Below are positions 39,338 through 51,239 of a stretch of DNA of 64,000 bases, piece by piece. The first letter of the stretch is position 1, and each line of letters starts with the position of its first letter. Made by a program: the position numbers and the translations under genes. The notes beneath the pieces are model-generated. The model did no database searches and was not told where the DNA came from. It was given only the letters and a program-made list of their open reading frames with translations. Source of the stretch: Rhinopomastus cyanomelas (Eukaryota > Chordata > Aves > Bucerotiformes > Rhinopomastidae); assembly GCA_013400115.1 (NCBI GenBank), contig VXBP01007599.1:90630-154629 (forward strand), read 5' to 3'.

Positions 39338-39610
39338 ATAGAATCATTAGGGATCAGAAGGGACCTCGAAAGATCATCCAGTCCAACCCTCCTGCCACAG
39401 CAGGATCACCCAGACCAAGTCACACAGGAACACATCCAGGCAAGTTTTAAACATCTTCAGTGAAGGAGACTCCACAAACCCCCTGGGCAGCCTGTTCCAA
39501 TGCTCCACCACCCTCACTGTGAAGAAGTTCCTTTTACATGGAACCTCCTGTGTTCCAGCTCACACCCATTGCCCCTTGTCCTATCACCAGATGACACTGA
39601 GAAGAGCCTC
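39338..39610 (-). mobile_element. CR1 LINE 3' fragment
   Basis: A minus-strand CR1 of about 273 bp. From the tail it reads atagaatcattagggatc, agggacctcgaaagatcatc, cagcaggatcacccagacc, and acacatccaggcaag. It continues into ORF2 (catcttcagtgaaggagac, gggcagcctgttccaatgct, attgccccttgtcctatcac) before breaking off near gaagagcctctgc. It is close to consensus but has one tail unit. Confidence 0.95.
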
Positions 39611-42044
39611 TGCAGGGAAAGAAATGCCGTTTACATCATGAGACCTATTCCAGTGGTACAGAGCTTAGTGTTCCCTTCCAGAGGTTTAGTAATTCGTGGC
39701 AGACAAAAAGAGCAAGCCCATGGCTGTAATGTCCAGCATCAGAAAAAGCTGTTCATAGAGGAACAGTAATTCTGACCAAATAGTTGCAAAAGAGATGTAC
39801 GAGCAGCAAATAACCTCAAGATTAAATTTAGTAGATTTGTGATCCAAAAGAACATAAAATAATTGCTACTTCTGATTAATTATCTAGAATTTGGTTAGAG
39901 CTGGAGTACAGCTAAGTTACAGAACAGGTTGCCTCCATCAGAGTCCTTTACCTCACCTTCTGAAATGGAGCAGTTGGATCCACTTGAATTTACTGGATCC
40001 TCCCTGTGTAGACTTTCACACCATGTGCAAAATGGGCTCCTCAGCACAGAGAGTGAGTGCGCTTGCAGGAGGCATCCACATCAAAAAATCAGTGCAGGCA
40101 CTGAATGGAAATATGGTCCTCAGTTGTTCCACAGTGTGTGTGCATCTTCAGCGTTGTAAAGAGAAGCATTCCCAAAAGGTGAGACAAAGTTGGGTCTCAG
40201 CCTGGATAGAATTGGGAGAATCACAAGTTTCAAGCTACAGATAACAAACTGGGTGTTCCAGTTGATCAGCTGATGAGTAAGAATTGACACCATGAACAAT
40301 TACAGAGAAATCAAACTGGGACAAAGAATATTTCTTTATGATGCTGTAAATAAATTGCCAGTTGCTGCAGAATGAAAAGCTTCCTGGTGACTCTGTATAT
40401 TGCCAAGGAGCTCGACGTGTAGTTGAATCTCTTCATAGTGTTGATGACAGTAAGAATAAAACCATACGCGTCGAATGGTGCTGCTTTTTTCCCATCTGGT
40501 TTATTGGGCTTTCATTGTGTGGGGTTTTTTCCTCTCTCCAAGTCAGGAAAAACTATTAGGAGAGAGATAGATTTCTCTAATGAGCCTACAGGTAATGCAA
40601 AATTCATATGTCTCCACCTGCAGCTGGGCAAAGCATGACACGGTGCGCAGACAAGAAAGGAAATTTTAACCTGTGTTTTCAGAGGAAAGAAGCCTGGTTA
40701 CTGCTGGCCATCATGTCCCAGTTGTTCATTTTTAGGAAGAAGTGGATACTTTCCATGGGAGAAGCTCTAGCATCAGATTTGCTCCTTGGAGCATTAATAA
40801 AAGGGCTCAGTTAGCTTCATCTCATTATTTTACTATGAGTATTGACTTTGGCCTAGAGTCATGTATAGATAAAATGGTGCAAGGGCTTGTCCTAAGTGAT
40901 TACTCAGAATTACAAATCATTTCACGTGTAACTGAATACTGCAGCCTAGCTGGCACTCTGCCCCCTGCTTTTCCCACCTTCAGCCCTCCAGCATCCCCCT
41001 CCTGCCCCTCCCCTGCCCCAATAAAAGAATGAATCCAGCTTTGGTTAAATGGACTATTAATCTTACTCACGGAAAGTGGAATTTTAATTCACCAGCAAGA
41101 GGAGGACATACATGCCCACCACACAGCATTGTGCCAACAAGGGTTTCAGAACAAGCAGTTAATGGGTAGCCTGGTAGCAGGAAGACAACAGGAGCACACA
41201 GCTGCGTGTGTGCCCTTTCCTTAACAAAGGCAGCTCTAACAGACAGGACTGGGGTTTTCCTGGTGTTAGGAGCTGGCTGATCACGTCTGATCATGTAAAA
41301 GGTTATCCACTAATGTGCATGTTTTAAAAAGAAATGAGCAAGAAAGTGAGAAAAATAAATTTCAGTAGCACTGGGGTCCTAAAAGCCCATTATTTTTAAG
41401 AGTGCAGAGAGGATCAATAAAATAAAGAGACACATAAAAGCTCAAGATACTCTCAGTACATCCAAATAAAATAAAATAGAAAGTGCAATGTTCAACTTAC
41501 AGAGCACGAGATGGGAGATGAGAAAAGAGTCTGTTAGGGGCATTCCAGGTTTCCTGAGTGCATCTGTTGTGGTATATTACACCAGTTTTCCCCTGAGCAA
41601 GGCCATAGCATTTTGTCTAAGGTTTGTCTCAGACCTAGACTCTGTGTGCAGGAAGAAGAATCTTGAAGCAGTTACTTTGCACCAGTGCCTACGAGCAGGG
41701 ATGTGATTTAACAAACCCTCCGATTAGTCACATATCAGATCCCCATAAGGTCGCACAGCAGATATTTCTCCCCATTTAGTGTAGCTCTAAACAGAACAAA
41801 AATGCTTCCTGCCAGCCACGTGGCATGTAAAGGACCAAAAGACTGAAAGTGCCTGCTCACAAAGGGAAGTTGATGTTCAGCAATTTAAAAAAAAGTAGAA
41901 TAATTAGTTATTTACATATTATTTTAATATGGATTATCTGGGTGTACAGCTTCGGTACCATTTTTGTTGACCATGATTATTTCTACATTAAAAAGGGATT
42001 AAAATACTGAAAGTCTTGAGCAAAGCAGACCTCTCTTACTTTAT
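39611..42044. other. Unique non-coding sequence
   Basis: No gene or mobile element is recognised. A C-rich, pyrimidine-rich stretch occurs at 40970-41020 and an AAATA-rich run at 41464-41477. Confidence 0.5.
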
Positions 42045-42296
42045 GGCTCAGGGAAGTGGTTGAGTCTCTGTCCTTGGAGGTGTTTAAGGCTGGGCTGGAT
42101 GGGGCTCTGGCCAGCCTGATCTAGGGTGGGGTATCCCTGCCCATGGCAGGGGAGTTGGAGCTGGATGATCCCTGGTCCCTTCTAACCCTGACTGACGCTA
42201 TGACTTGGTCTAGGTGATCCTGCTGTGTCAGGGGGATTGGACTGGATGATCTTTCCAGGTCTCTTCCAATCCCTAAAGATTCTATGATTCTATGAT
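42045..42296 (+). mobile_element. CR1 LINE fragment with doubled 3' tail (second copy)
   Basis: A 5'-truncated CR1 that has the same tandem tail arrangement as the element at 1549-2065. The first tail (ctagggtggggtatccctgc ... gatgatccctggtccc) ends in gacgctatga at 42194-42203. The second begins at 42204 with cttggtctaggtgatcctgc and ends in two clean 8-bp units at about 42296. The joint ctatgacttggtctaggtg is identical in both copies. This supports a chimeric source element over two independent accidents. Confidence 0.92.
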
Positions 42297-43582
42297 ATCT
42301 CAGCCGAGTATTTCACACTCGGCTTTACAAAAAACTAAAAGAAAATATCCTAAACACAGCAGAAAGCTTGAGGAAGGCCAGTGTGGCTTTGACCTTGCCA
42401 AATTAGAGCCTAAGTTATTAATGATCAACATTAACAATATATAATGGATTTATAATTGCATTAATTGCTTTTCTGAGGTGTATGCACTCTTTGGCATTGA
42501 AGGATCATATTGTTTTTCCTGTTCAGTTGCCTTTCATACTCCAATGTTTGGGCTCCTTTAACCACTTAGCTCTCTACAGTGGAAGTAATCGTAATTTATT
42601 TTCCAAATTTTATCTGAAGGGTGCTACTGAATCTAAACATTTTCAGCAATTGGAAAAATAGCATCATAGAGGTGATTTGAAATTTAGCATTTTGTTTAAA
42701 GCAGCAAGATCTGTGTCCCCTTAGAGGGATCAGCTCTGTTGCTTGCACCATGACAGAATATGTACATTTCAGGAAACTGCCTCCTGAAAGAATTGACTAA
42801 CCTTGCCATTTTGGAAGATAATCTGGAAAGCTTTCTTGACAGAGTGTGATGTGGAATATCTCTGGTTATTATAATTATTATAACTAGCTGGAGGTCCATT
42901 ATGCAGTAATAGATACTCAATAAATCATTTGCCAGTTGTGCTTGCTCTGCCTGTCAAATCATATTTCAGTGAACTACTAAGTACGCCTGTGTGTTTGGTG
43001 GTGGCTTCCTAATCTGTTTCCATCTCTCAATTGATGTTTAAAGGATTAATACACACAACTTTCAATATTAGTGTTAAAAAAGTCTCTTTTCACCTAAATA
43101 AGGAAACAGAGGGAAAGGTTAAGGTAAGTCCTGAAAACCTCTCTACTGAAAGCATGCCCAGAGTACCATGATGCAAATGAACTGGACAAAGACAGATATC
43201 TGCCTTTCCAGTGGCAAGGTAGATATGCTAGCTGGTCATGATGTGACATTCCACAGGAATTTAATAAACTAGGGAAATTCTCCCTACAAATATTTTGAGA
43301 GACTCAAAACTGTGAACTCATTTACGCTTGTAACAATTTCCATGTGGATAATAACTGCTACTGAATCTGCTGCTGGAGAGGGTTTATAGATAAAAATCAC
43401 CAAAAGTACTTTGTTTTGAGTATGTAAACTGTAAACATCTACTGACACAAGATGTCAGAATGTGTTGTGACTAGAGTCACAAATGAATCATATTATCCCC
43501 ACTCTTTGCTCAAACTATTCCCTAAGAGCTTTGATGGTCTGCCTCGTGGAGACAGACAACTTATCCCCAGTAAGACACTGAG
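42297..43582. other. Unique non-coding sequence
   Basis: Begins with the short stem-loop at 42302-42324 and otherwise holds nothing recognised. Confidence 0.55.
42302..42324 (+). other. Short perfect stem-loop beside CR1 3' end
   Basis: The arms agccgagt and actcggct pair perfectly over 8 bp around a 7-nt loop. The hairpin starts six bases past the CR1 tail. It may be a property of the target site or chance. Confidence 0.5.
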
Positions 43583-43699
43583 CAGAATCACAGAATCTTT
43601 AGGGATTGGAAGGGACCTCGAAAGATCATCCAGTCCAATCCCCCTGCTACAGCAGGATAAACCTCGACCAAGTCACACAGGAACACATCCAGCCGGCTC
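43583..43699 (-). mobile_element. CR1 LINE 3' fragment
   Basis: A minus-strand CR1 of about 117 bp: tail (agaatcacagaatctttagg), gattggaagggacctcgaaa, aatccccctgctacagcagg, gaccaagtcacacaggaac and acatccagccggctctg. It has a small rearrangement (ataaacctcgacc in place of atcacctagacc). Confidence 0.94.
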
Positions 43700-44945
43700 T
43701 GTAACCTGTAACAGAAACAGTTGAACACCCACTTCTGTTACAAATCAGTTAAAGGACTTGATGTCTCTTCTTCCCTGTAAAACTGGTGAAAAACCATGAC
43801 AAAAACCCCAAAGGTAGTGATTCAGTTGGTCAACATCTGCATGAGAGAGAAGTATTCAAGGAAAATCTGTTTCTTTACAGTCAAAAAAGTTGTAGCTATT
43901 GTTCATGTTATTTCAGGCCATGATATTGTAGAATAAAAGGCATTTTTCTCCCATGTTTCAGAAGCAACAAGAAAATCAAGGCGACAAAAAGGCATGAAGC
44001 AGCGAAAGCAAACGCACATTGCCCAGAAAAACGCCTTTAGAAATGTGCTCAGGTTTCAAGGACTATCTGCACGTGAACTGTAGACAATGCTAAAAGACAA
44101 TTAACTCGTGTCCCCTGTGCATGTGCACAGCCACCCTTCATTTACATGTGGCTGCTTCGCTGTGCGCTGAACTTGAACTAGGGCAAAAGCAGATGGGATG
44201 CTACAGGTGAAAATAAGCCCATCGCAGAAAGACGACAACATCTGAAACTAAGTTATGCTTTAATGTTTTCGTTGACCGTGGTAGGAGTGACAGATTCTGT
44301 CATGTGGTGTTTTAACATCCCTTAATGAAGGGGATCTGGCATGCTGACCATAGGCTGGGCCAGCCTGGCTGGAAGCTGTTGCACAGGGAGAAGAGAAAAG
44401 ATGCTCCACAGCATCCTCCAGAGCTTGCCAGCTGCTAAGCCCATCAAAAATGAGGAGCTCAGTCGGTAAATTGCCTAGTATTGAATCTCATTAATTAAAA
44501 CATTTCTTTGTGGCCACTGTTTAAATTCAACGTGCTCTGTGCTTTCTCTTTCAGAACAAAAGACTGGAGAACAGAAGATGAACAGGCCCTAACAGGATTC
44601 ACGTTCCAGTGACCTCTACTTGCAGAGTCTACACCGGGGAGACGTCTGGAAGAGGCAAAACGTAGCTGCTGTTCACACAACCCTGTCTGCACAGCTTTCA
44701 TACCGGGCAAGCTACGAGCTGAGACGTAGCCTTCTTTTGATCTGTTTAGTGCCAGCATCTTCTAGGTGCTGCTCAGGCTACTTCTGTGCCCACAGCAGGG
44801 AACACTAGCCACTTGGGCTCTACAAAATACCACATGTTTTAGATAATTTTCATCCTAGCCAGTTTATGAGTTGATGTTCTACTTCTGAGTCTCAGTCCCA
44901 GTGTCCAGTGAAGACTTCAATCTAGTCATTTGTCCACAGACCTGC

Positions 44946-44981
44946 TTAATTCTACATTTTTCTTTAATTCTACATTTTTCT
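44946..44981 (+). repeat. Perfect 18-bp tandem duplication
   Basis: The unit ttaattctacatttttct occurs twice head to tail without a mismatch, which indicates a recent local duplication. Confidence 0.95.
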
Positions 44982-46106
44982 TCTGCTTCATAGGTGGAAA
45001 TAGGTGGATAAATTATTCATTAAATGTTAAGGGAAAAGAAAGAGTAAACAAAATTGGTGCGTTTCTTGCTTTTAGCTTTGATAACCTCTCACAGTTAATT
45101 ACAAGTAAAAGGTTTCTCTGTGTCTGTTGTCAAAATTAAAATAATGGATCCATTCCACTTCCTCCCTGGTCCTTTCAGACATCTTGTGAAACTACAATAG
45201 GGTGCTGAAGTTCTGCCTCTGTCTGGGTGACTTCTCCGCAAATGAAGATGGATGGAGTTTTTCCATTTTAATTAGTAAGACCAGCTGCTCTCTAAAAGGA
45301 AGAGTGAGTTGGATTTCTACAGGTCTTCCAAGCTAATGTATCATCAGAGTTTTAGTGATTGATTAAATAACTCGCTGGCCTAAGTTTCTACCAATAAAAC
45401 CTCTCAGCAATTTAAACAGACATTATGCAAATGACAAAAGGCTTCATCCATATACATTTGTACCTACAGACACACCATGTAGCAAAGATTTATATTTAAC
45501 CCATTCTGACAGTCATGTTGAAGATTCAAAAATCCCAAACTGTTTTGCATCTATTTATAATATTTCTTAAACTGTCACAGCCTCCCCCATCAAAAATAGA
45601 TTCTTTTGTGATTAAAACTACTAGAAGTGTCTTTGCTGTTTCCTTGCAAAGCCACTCCTTTTTACTGACCATCAGGCATTTGTTGTGGTGGTTTTCTTCC
45701 CTAGCAACTTTTTCAAACACCTTGCTTTGATTGCAGAGCTGTAGCTCTCTTTAACAACCCAAAAGGGTTGCTACAAGCGCAAAGGAACGGAGCCCTTTCG
45801 TGAAACGGCACCTCTACATCTTGATAGGATTCTACCTACCCATGGATCCCTGATAATGAGGTGAATTCTAATTACACATGGAATTCCTGCACTGCCATAC
45901 AGAAGGCAGGCTGAGAACAACCTCTTAAACTGTTCTACTCTAGCGAGCTGCATTAGCCTGCGGGTTTTTCCTCTGTTTTTCTAAACATAGAGAAGGTAGT
46001 TCTCTGCTCTGTTTTAAAACTTAGTACGTTTTCACAGCTTAGATCATAATCCCATAATTGAAAATGTGCAATGATTCTTAGAAAGGGGTGGTCCATTCCT
46101 GTTACA

Positions 46107-46205
46107 GATAGCCAATGTACTGGTGTCATAAATGGCCATTTCATAGATGGATAATGTACTAGAGTCATAATTCTTTATTGCTGATGGTTATTGCACTAGA
46201 TCATG
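46107..46205 (+). repeat. Degenerate tandem repeat, period about 38 bp
   Basis: Three spaced copies of a gatggataatgtactagagtcata-like block start at 46107, 46146 and 46183 (spacing 39 and 37). The spacers do not match well. It looks like a decayed minisatellite. Confidence 0.5.
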
Positions 46206-47231
46206 ACCCTTGGATATTGAGAGTCACTTTTTAATATCGCAACCATTTACAGAGGTTAATGGACTAGGTTTTGCAGCTTTTGACCTTTTGATGGTGAGGG
46301 TTAGGAGGTTGCATTTGTGCACTAAACTGCCAGAAAATACCTGTTTATTTATCTCAGCCCTACTAGACATTGTTACTGCTTTTAATCAAGACCCTGAGAG
46401 CAACACGACTTGCCAGAGCCAAAATTACTGGAGCTGCACCTTCAGAAGAACACTTACTATTGTCAATTCTTCTTCATGAGAAAGCCAAGTGTATTAATAT
46501 TCAATCTCTGCTATGTTTCATCTACATAAAGATAGTTAAATTGAATTATGATAGTGGAAAATACTTTTAAAACATGTTTCTTATTATGGCATTGTTTTGA
46601 AGATCATAATCAGGTTTATGATTTGGCTCAGTTAGCCACGCATGGTTTGCTCGGTTGATATCTCCACCGATCTGGAATGGTCACAAGGAGGTTAATCACC
46701 AGAGTAAGTTTTCTAGCTGAAGTGTATGAACTCTTCTATTCTAGACACCATTTTTCATGTATAAAATACCTGCAGTTGGAGGCAGCCATTGTACTGCTTC
46801 TCCAACGATGAAAAACCATCAGATCTGCAGCATCAAGAACAGCATGGATGATAAGCACAAAAACTTAAAACTAAGGGTTTTTTTCCTTTTATGAGTCCAA
46901 TTCAGCTTTATCAGTTATCTAGAATGTGAAAGGTGGGAGTGAAAGGAAGAGGAAATCTGAGAAACTAATGCAGGAGAACACAGTAATTACTCTGAGGTCA
47001 GTACTTTAAAGGATGAAGTCATGCTAAATCTGGGGAATGTTAAAGCACTCTATCTATAATTCAAATAAGCTTTCAGAAGTAAGCTGGGATTTGATTAAGT
47101 CGCACATCCAAGTGGAGATGTTTACAAAACAGATGGGAGAAATGTGGTGAATCTATGGCAGCAAGAATTTGGAACACTGAAGAGAAAATAATGAAAACAC
47201 GACAGTTCTCAAACTTCAGTTGAAAACATGA

Positions 47232-47408
47232 TGCTCTGACCAAGGTTTCTAGAGCATGGGACTCTCAATTCCTGGAGTCATGGGTTTGAGCCCCATGTAG
47301 GACATCTTGAGACAGTACTGTAGGCTTATCCTGCTCCAGCACGGGGGGTTGGACTTAGATGACCTTTCGAGGTTCCTTATAACCTGTAACATTCTGTGAT
47401 TCTGTGTT
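47232..47408 (+). mobile_element. tRNA-derived SINE with CR1-like tail (copy 1)
   Basis: The head matches a tRNA from the anticodon arm onward: agagcatgggactct, loop ctctcaa, then a TpsiC arm with a B-box-like gggtttgagcccc (47282-47294). A linker (gacatcttgagacagtactg) leads into a CR1-type tail: cctgctccagcacggggggt, tggacttagatgacctttcg, aacctgtaacattctgtgat and a second attctgtg unit. The A-box half is disrupted (tgctctgaccaaggtttctagagc). It is homologous along its length to the minus-strand copy at 56758-56935, which has the intact head. A SINE of this design encodes no protein and would depend on CR1 reverse transcriptase. Confidence 0.85.
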
Positions 47409-49310
47409 TAGTAATGTCTAAGTTAATCCTAAGAACTAAAGACTCAGAAATTTTTAGTTTGTTTCTAGTCAGTAAAAGTTTTGCATACTTCTGATGCTTT
47501 AAAAATTATTATGACTAACACTACTTATAGAAAGATGTTTTGACTAAAGGGTATCTCAGAGAGGTCCTTGGGAAATTTCTTCAACTCTAATCTGAGAGAA
47601 TTTGTAAAGGATCTCAACCACACTCTTTTTTACTCCTACTTATAGCCTCTTACAGTTTTTATCCTCCCTTTATCTTCTTTACTGATGCTTCTTTGCTATC
47701 TGCTGTCGTAGCAAATTGGGCGGGAGTGCTGCACCTTGTTTGCCGAGTCTGTGATGCTGAATGATCCCAATATAATCAAACTACACCTCTATAGTGCTGC
47801 TCTACACCGGGCAGCCCAGGGTGCTAACAGAACAATACAATTAGCAGCTCAGATAATGATGAGCAAGGCAGGCCAAACAAATAATCTCTTAGACCTGCAA
47901 TTGAAACTGGAATGTTATCAGAGTTGCAAACAGCCAGAGGCAGTGATGAGAGAGATGAGACAGTACTTATCCAAGCCCCAAGCTTAGCTATTTGGGGAGT
48001 GTTTTGGAGATCTGATCGTGGATGATACTGAGCACTTCCTGCAGGCCAAGAGAAAATCAAAGTGAATGGGATACAGCTACAGCAGCAGTACTGACAAGTA
48101 CTCAGCATCTGAAAGAATTGGACTCTAATGCCCAACCTAAATTTTTATTTGTAATCAGTATTGTGTTTTTGAGGTAGCCAGGGGCAAGGGTATTTCTACT
48201 CTACCTCATCTGTAGTTGATTATCTCCTCTTACCTTCAGCTTGACTCCATTTACAATGAAAAAAATCAAGTATCAGTTAACCAAACATTGCTGATGTGAT
48301 GGAGCACTTGCAAGGATTTGTTTAAAAGAATGGTTGGAGAGCTAAAAAACAGCAGAGCATGTGCAGATTGGGATAGTGGAAATTTCCTCTTTTTCAATCA
48401 GGTAGCATACAAACCTCACAGCAAGAGAGGAGCAGCTCCTTATGTCATAAGGGTCTCACCCAAATCTATCAAGAAGCTGCTGTCTAAAAATGTGGGGGAT
48501 TCTTTAAGATTTACACTGGTTAGGTGCAAGTACTTTGCAGTTATCAAATGGGTGATGGCCAGATCGATTAACTACAGTATATAGTACTTAAAGTGATGAA
48601 GAAAGACATTGGATGGTCAAATGATTAATGTCAAGCCATCCATTTTGATGTTTGAAATCCTAATTGTGTTTAGCCCTGACCTCCACCCTCATTGCTACCA
48701 GTCTAATTACAGGATATCATCTAAATGAGATGGCCTAAAAAAAAAAGGGACAATTTCTGTCTCCAGCCTTTCCTCAGCAGGTTCACTTATGCTCACACAT
48801 AGAAAGCAGTTAATTCATAATTCCTTTGGCTGTCTGAAATGTGCTCTTGGGAGAAAATAACATTGCTTAAAGTTATGCATTTGTGTTCCTTTCTTTTTCT
48901 TTCCCCCCCTCCTTTTCTCTCTTCCTCAATGCTTACTCTTTTGTTTGTACAATGTTCTTTTATCCTCAGCAGTACAACATTTTAGTTCTTGTAATAAATG
49001 CCTTCGTGTGAGGCAGTTCAGCTAAGAGAATGTTATTAGACTGTGCTCTCAGGCAGTGCACCTCCACGCGATCAATACGAATCTGAGGCTCTGTTCATTC
49101 CCTCTTTGCTTAAATTCCCTGCAAATGTGCAAGGGAAGCAGCAGAGGGTGTCATCAATCACGGGCTCCTCTGACACCCGCTGAAACCTGACCGATGCTGA
49201 GATGTTTTAATAAGGCATCCATTAAAACCCTCAAATAAATTGCAATTTGAAAACAGAACATAATGCTGGCCAAGTTTTCCTCATCCATCTTGTGCCATGT
49301 CACGTAATGT
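47409..49310. other. Non-coding sequence around a candidate exon
   Basis: Contains the candidate exon at 47712-47987. The remainder is unremarkable, with a pyrimidine-rich run at 48880-48930 and one AATAAA at 48984. Sequence from about 49040 leads into the CpG-rich block. Confidence 0.45.
47712..47987 (+). CDS. Candidate terminal exon, unidentified helical peptide
   Basis: A long pyrimidine-rich tract (47637-47709) ends in gtcgtag, a good splice acceptor, with an in-frame stop just before the junction. The following frame runs for 91 codons to TAG. Its peptide is strongly alpha-helical and charged: DPNIIKLHLYSAALHRAAQG, then LAAQIMMSKAG, LLDLQLKLECYQSCKQPEA and REMRQYLSKPQA. The paired-helix look suggests a TPR-like or other helical repeat, but I cannot name a family. 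Downstream sequence up to 48300 would be 3' UTR, though no close polyadenylation signal is visible. No upstream exons were identified. It could also be a pseudogene fragment or chance. Confidence 0.35.
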   Translation, partial: QIGRECCTLFAESVMLNDPNIIKLHLYSAALHRAAQGANRTIQLAAQIMMSKAGQTNNLLDLQLKLECYQSCKQPEAVMREMRQYLSKPQA

Positions 49311-49785
49311 AATTGCGCTGTTAATTTATCCAGGCCGTTTCTCCGCACATGGTTTCGGCGGTGCTGCTTAATTTCCCCGCAGACTGCCGGCGCGGGCACG
49401 TGCGCGTGTAGGTGGGTCCGCGCTCACCGTGCACGTGTGTGCCTGCATCTCCTTAAGCTTTAGGGGCAGATTAATGGCTCTGTTTAGCATGGCATTAGCC
49501 AGAGACACAATCGCGAATTTGAGCGGTTTGACACCTTGTCGATGGCTCCTGAGCTTTCTGATGTTTCCTAACCAGGTCTTGCCCGAAGCCGGCCTCCCCC
49601 TCTTCCTTCCCTGGCCAGCGTGCCATTGGTTGATGCCCCTCCAGAGCGGGATCACTCAGAGCGCCTGTGGATCCCGTCAATAAATATCGACAGAAGGGCT
49701 GAGGGACCGTTTAAGATCGCAAAGCAATGGCAGTCAAAACAAGACAATGCTGATTTCTGTTCCCGTGCCGCGGAGGCACGTGTGA
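49311..49785. promoter_or_regulatory. CpG-rich block with three CACGTG E-boxes
   Basis: I count about 33 CpGs in about 475 bp at just over 50% GC, close to the unbiased expectation and far above the surroundings. The densest part is 49380-49440. CACGTG E-boxes lie at 49397-49402, 49432-49437 and 49777-49782. A reverse CCAAT box (attgg) is at 49625-49629. Flanking sequence is rich in homeodomain-type TAAT motifs (for example around 49313 and 49325). The composition fits a promoter CpG island or a developmental enhancer or conserved non-coding element. Open frames on both strands show no recognised protein. Confidence 0.5.
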
Positions 49786-51180
49786 AGTTTTGACAAGGGT
49801 GAGGAAAGTGAGAAGGTGTAAATCAATAGGAGAGAATGAAAAAGTGTTTCTCTAAAATAATGTTAAAGCAATTACATTTAATTTTCTCTTTTTTCACGTA
49901 ATTGCTGGAAGGGAAGGTGCAGGCAGAAGCTCATATAGATTTCTTTGTCTTTCATGCATAAATCTAAAAGTAATGCTACTCCTGATGTATGGCTGCATCA
50001 GCAGTTTCTTCACTTTTGTTTATTCTTCTGGGCTTTTCTTAATCCTTTATCTCTTTTTACTCTGAAAAAGACCATCCACAGGCATAAAGCAAACATGGTG
50101 CCATGCACATCCACTTCCAATCTGGTCTTCCATTCCACCTTTAATAAAAACTATGATTTTGGTAGTTTTAGTTTCCATTTTGGAGTCAAAGCCTGTCATA
50201 TTAAAACAAAATCCCAAATTTATCAATACTATGAAATGATAACAAGATGCCAAATGTTAATAGCTTCTCAGCTAAATAAGTGAGAATAATTAAATTTAAC
50301 ATCTACGTTTTGATGCTTCCCAGGACAATGCACCCCATCCCCAAAGAACTGGTCCTAAAGCTATTTTTGCTTTCAGTTCTATAAAGACATTTTCTGTACG
50401 TGGATAGAATTAAGGGTCTGGCTTTCTGAGTCAGTGGGCACCCCAGTTTCTGGATGCCACAGAAACTACAGGGTTCACTACCAGTGATAATAACATTCTA
50501 AATGTGTAGCACAAGTTTACTAAACATGTAACGGCTACTCCAGTCATAAAATTACTTTTAAATTATTGGGGAAAAAAACCCTTAAGTTTTACTTTTTCAA
50601 GCATGTGATTCCATTTGTACATCAGAGTAGGCATCAGTATGGGTTTTAAAAGGGATGTATTGCCACAACCCCTCACAAAGGGTTCTTTCCATGCTGACAC
50701 TCAGACGACTAAACAACGTGTGTTACTAAGACCCAGAGCACCAATTAATATTGCCTTCAGCCACAATGTCTTCAAAGCCAGCAGAAGATTAACTACACTA
50801 ATTTTTCATCATTTATTCCTATTAAATTATTATAAGGGCATATTCAAATTAGACAAACACAGATTTTCTAGAGAGCTCTACTTTGTTGATTTTCTCACTT
50901 GTAAGGCAGAGCTTCATTTCTTTGTTACAGTTTAATCAACCTTAAGATCAAAACTGCAGTAATACGAAGGATTTGATGGGGTACTTGATCAATTATGCAG
51001 TAATCATCCTTGAAATGCTCATTTTGATATCAAAATGATGTCACTGTAATCACCTTAAGTAGTCATTACTTCACTTTCTACATTTAATATTCCTAAGACT
51101 GCAGAAATCGCAGATGAGAAAAATTAATGACAGACCGATTAATAGTTGACTTATTTAGATGTGCAGGTATAAACAATCTT

Positions 51181-51220
<40 letters not shown>

Positions 51221-51239
51221 CACACACACATATATATAA
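51181..51239. repeat. Compound (CA)n(TA)n microsatellite
   Basis: A CA run of about 13 units is followed by TA, CA and TA runs. It is uninterrupted enough to be length-polymorphic. Confidence 0.97.

Larger units (their letters stand above)
43700..47231. other. Mostly unique non-coding sequence
   Basis: Holds a perfect 18-bp tandem duplication (44946-44981) and a degenerate ~38-bp tandem repeat (46107-46205). Open frames here have no recognised domain. Confidence 0.5.
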
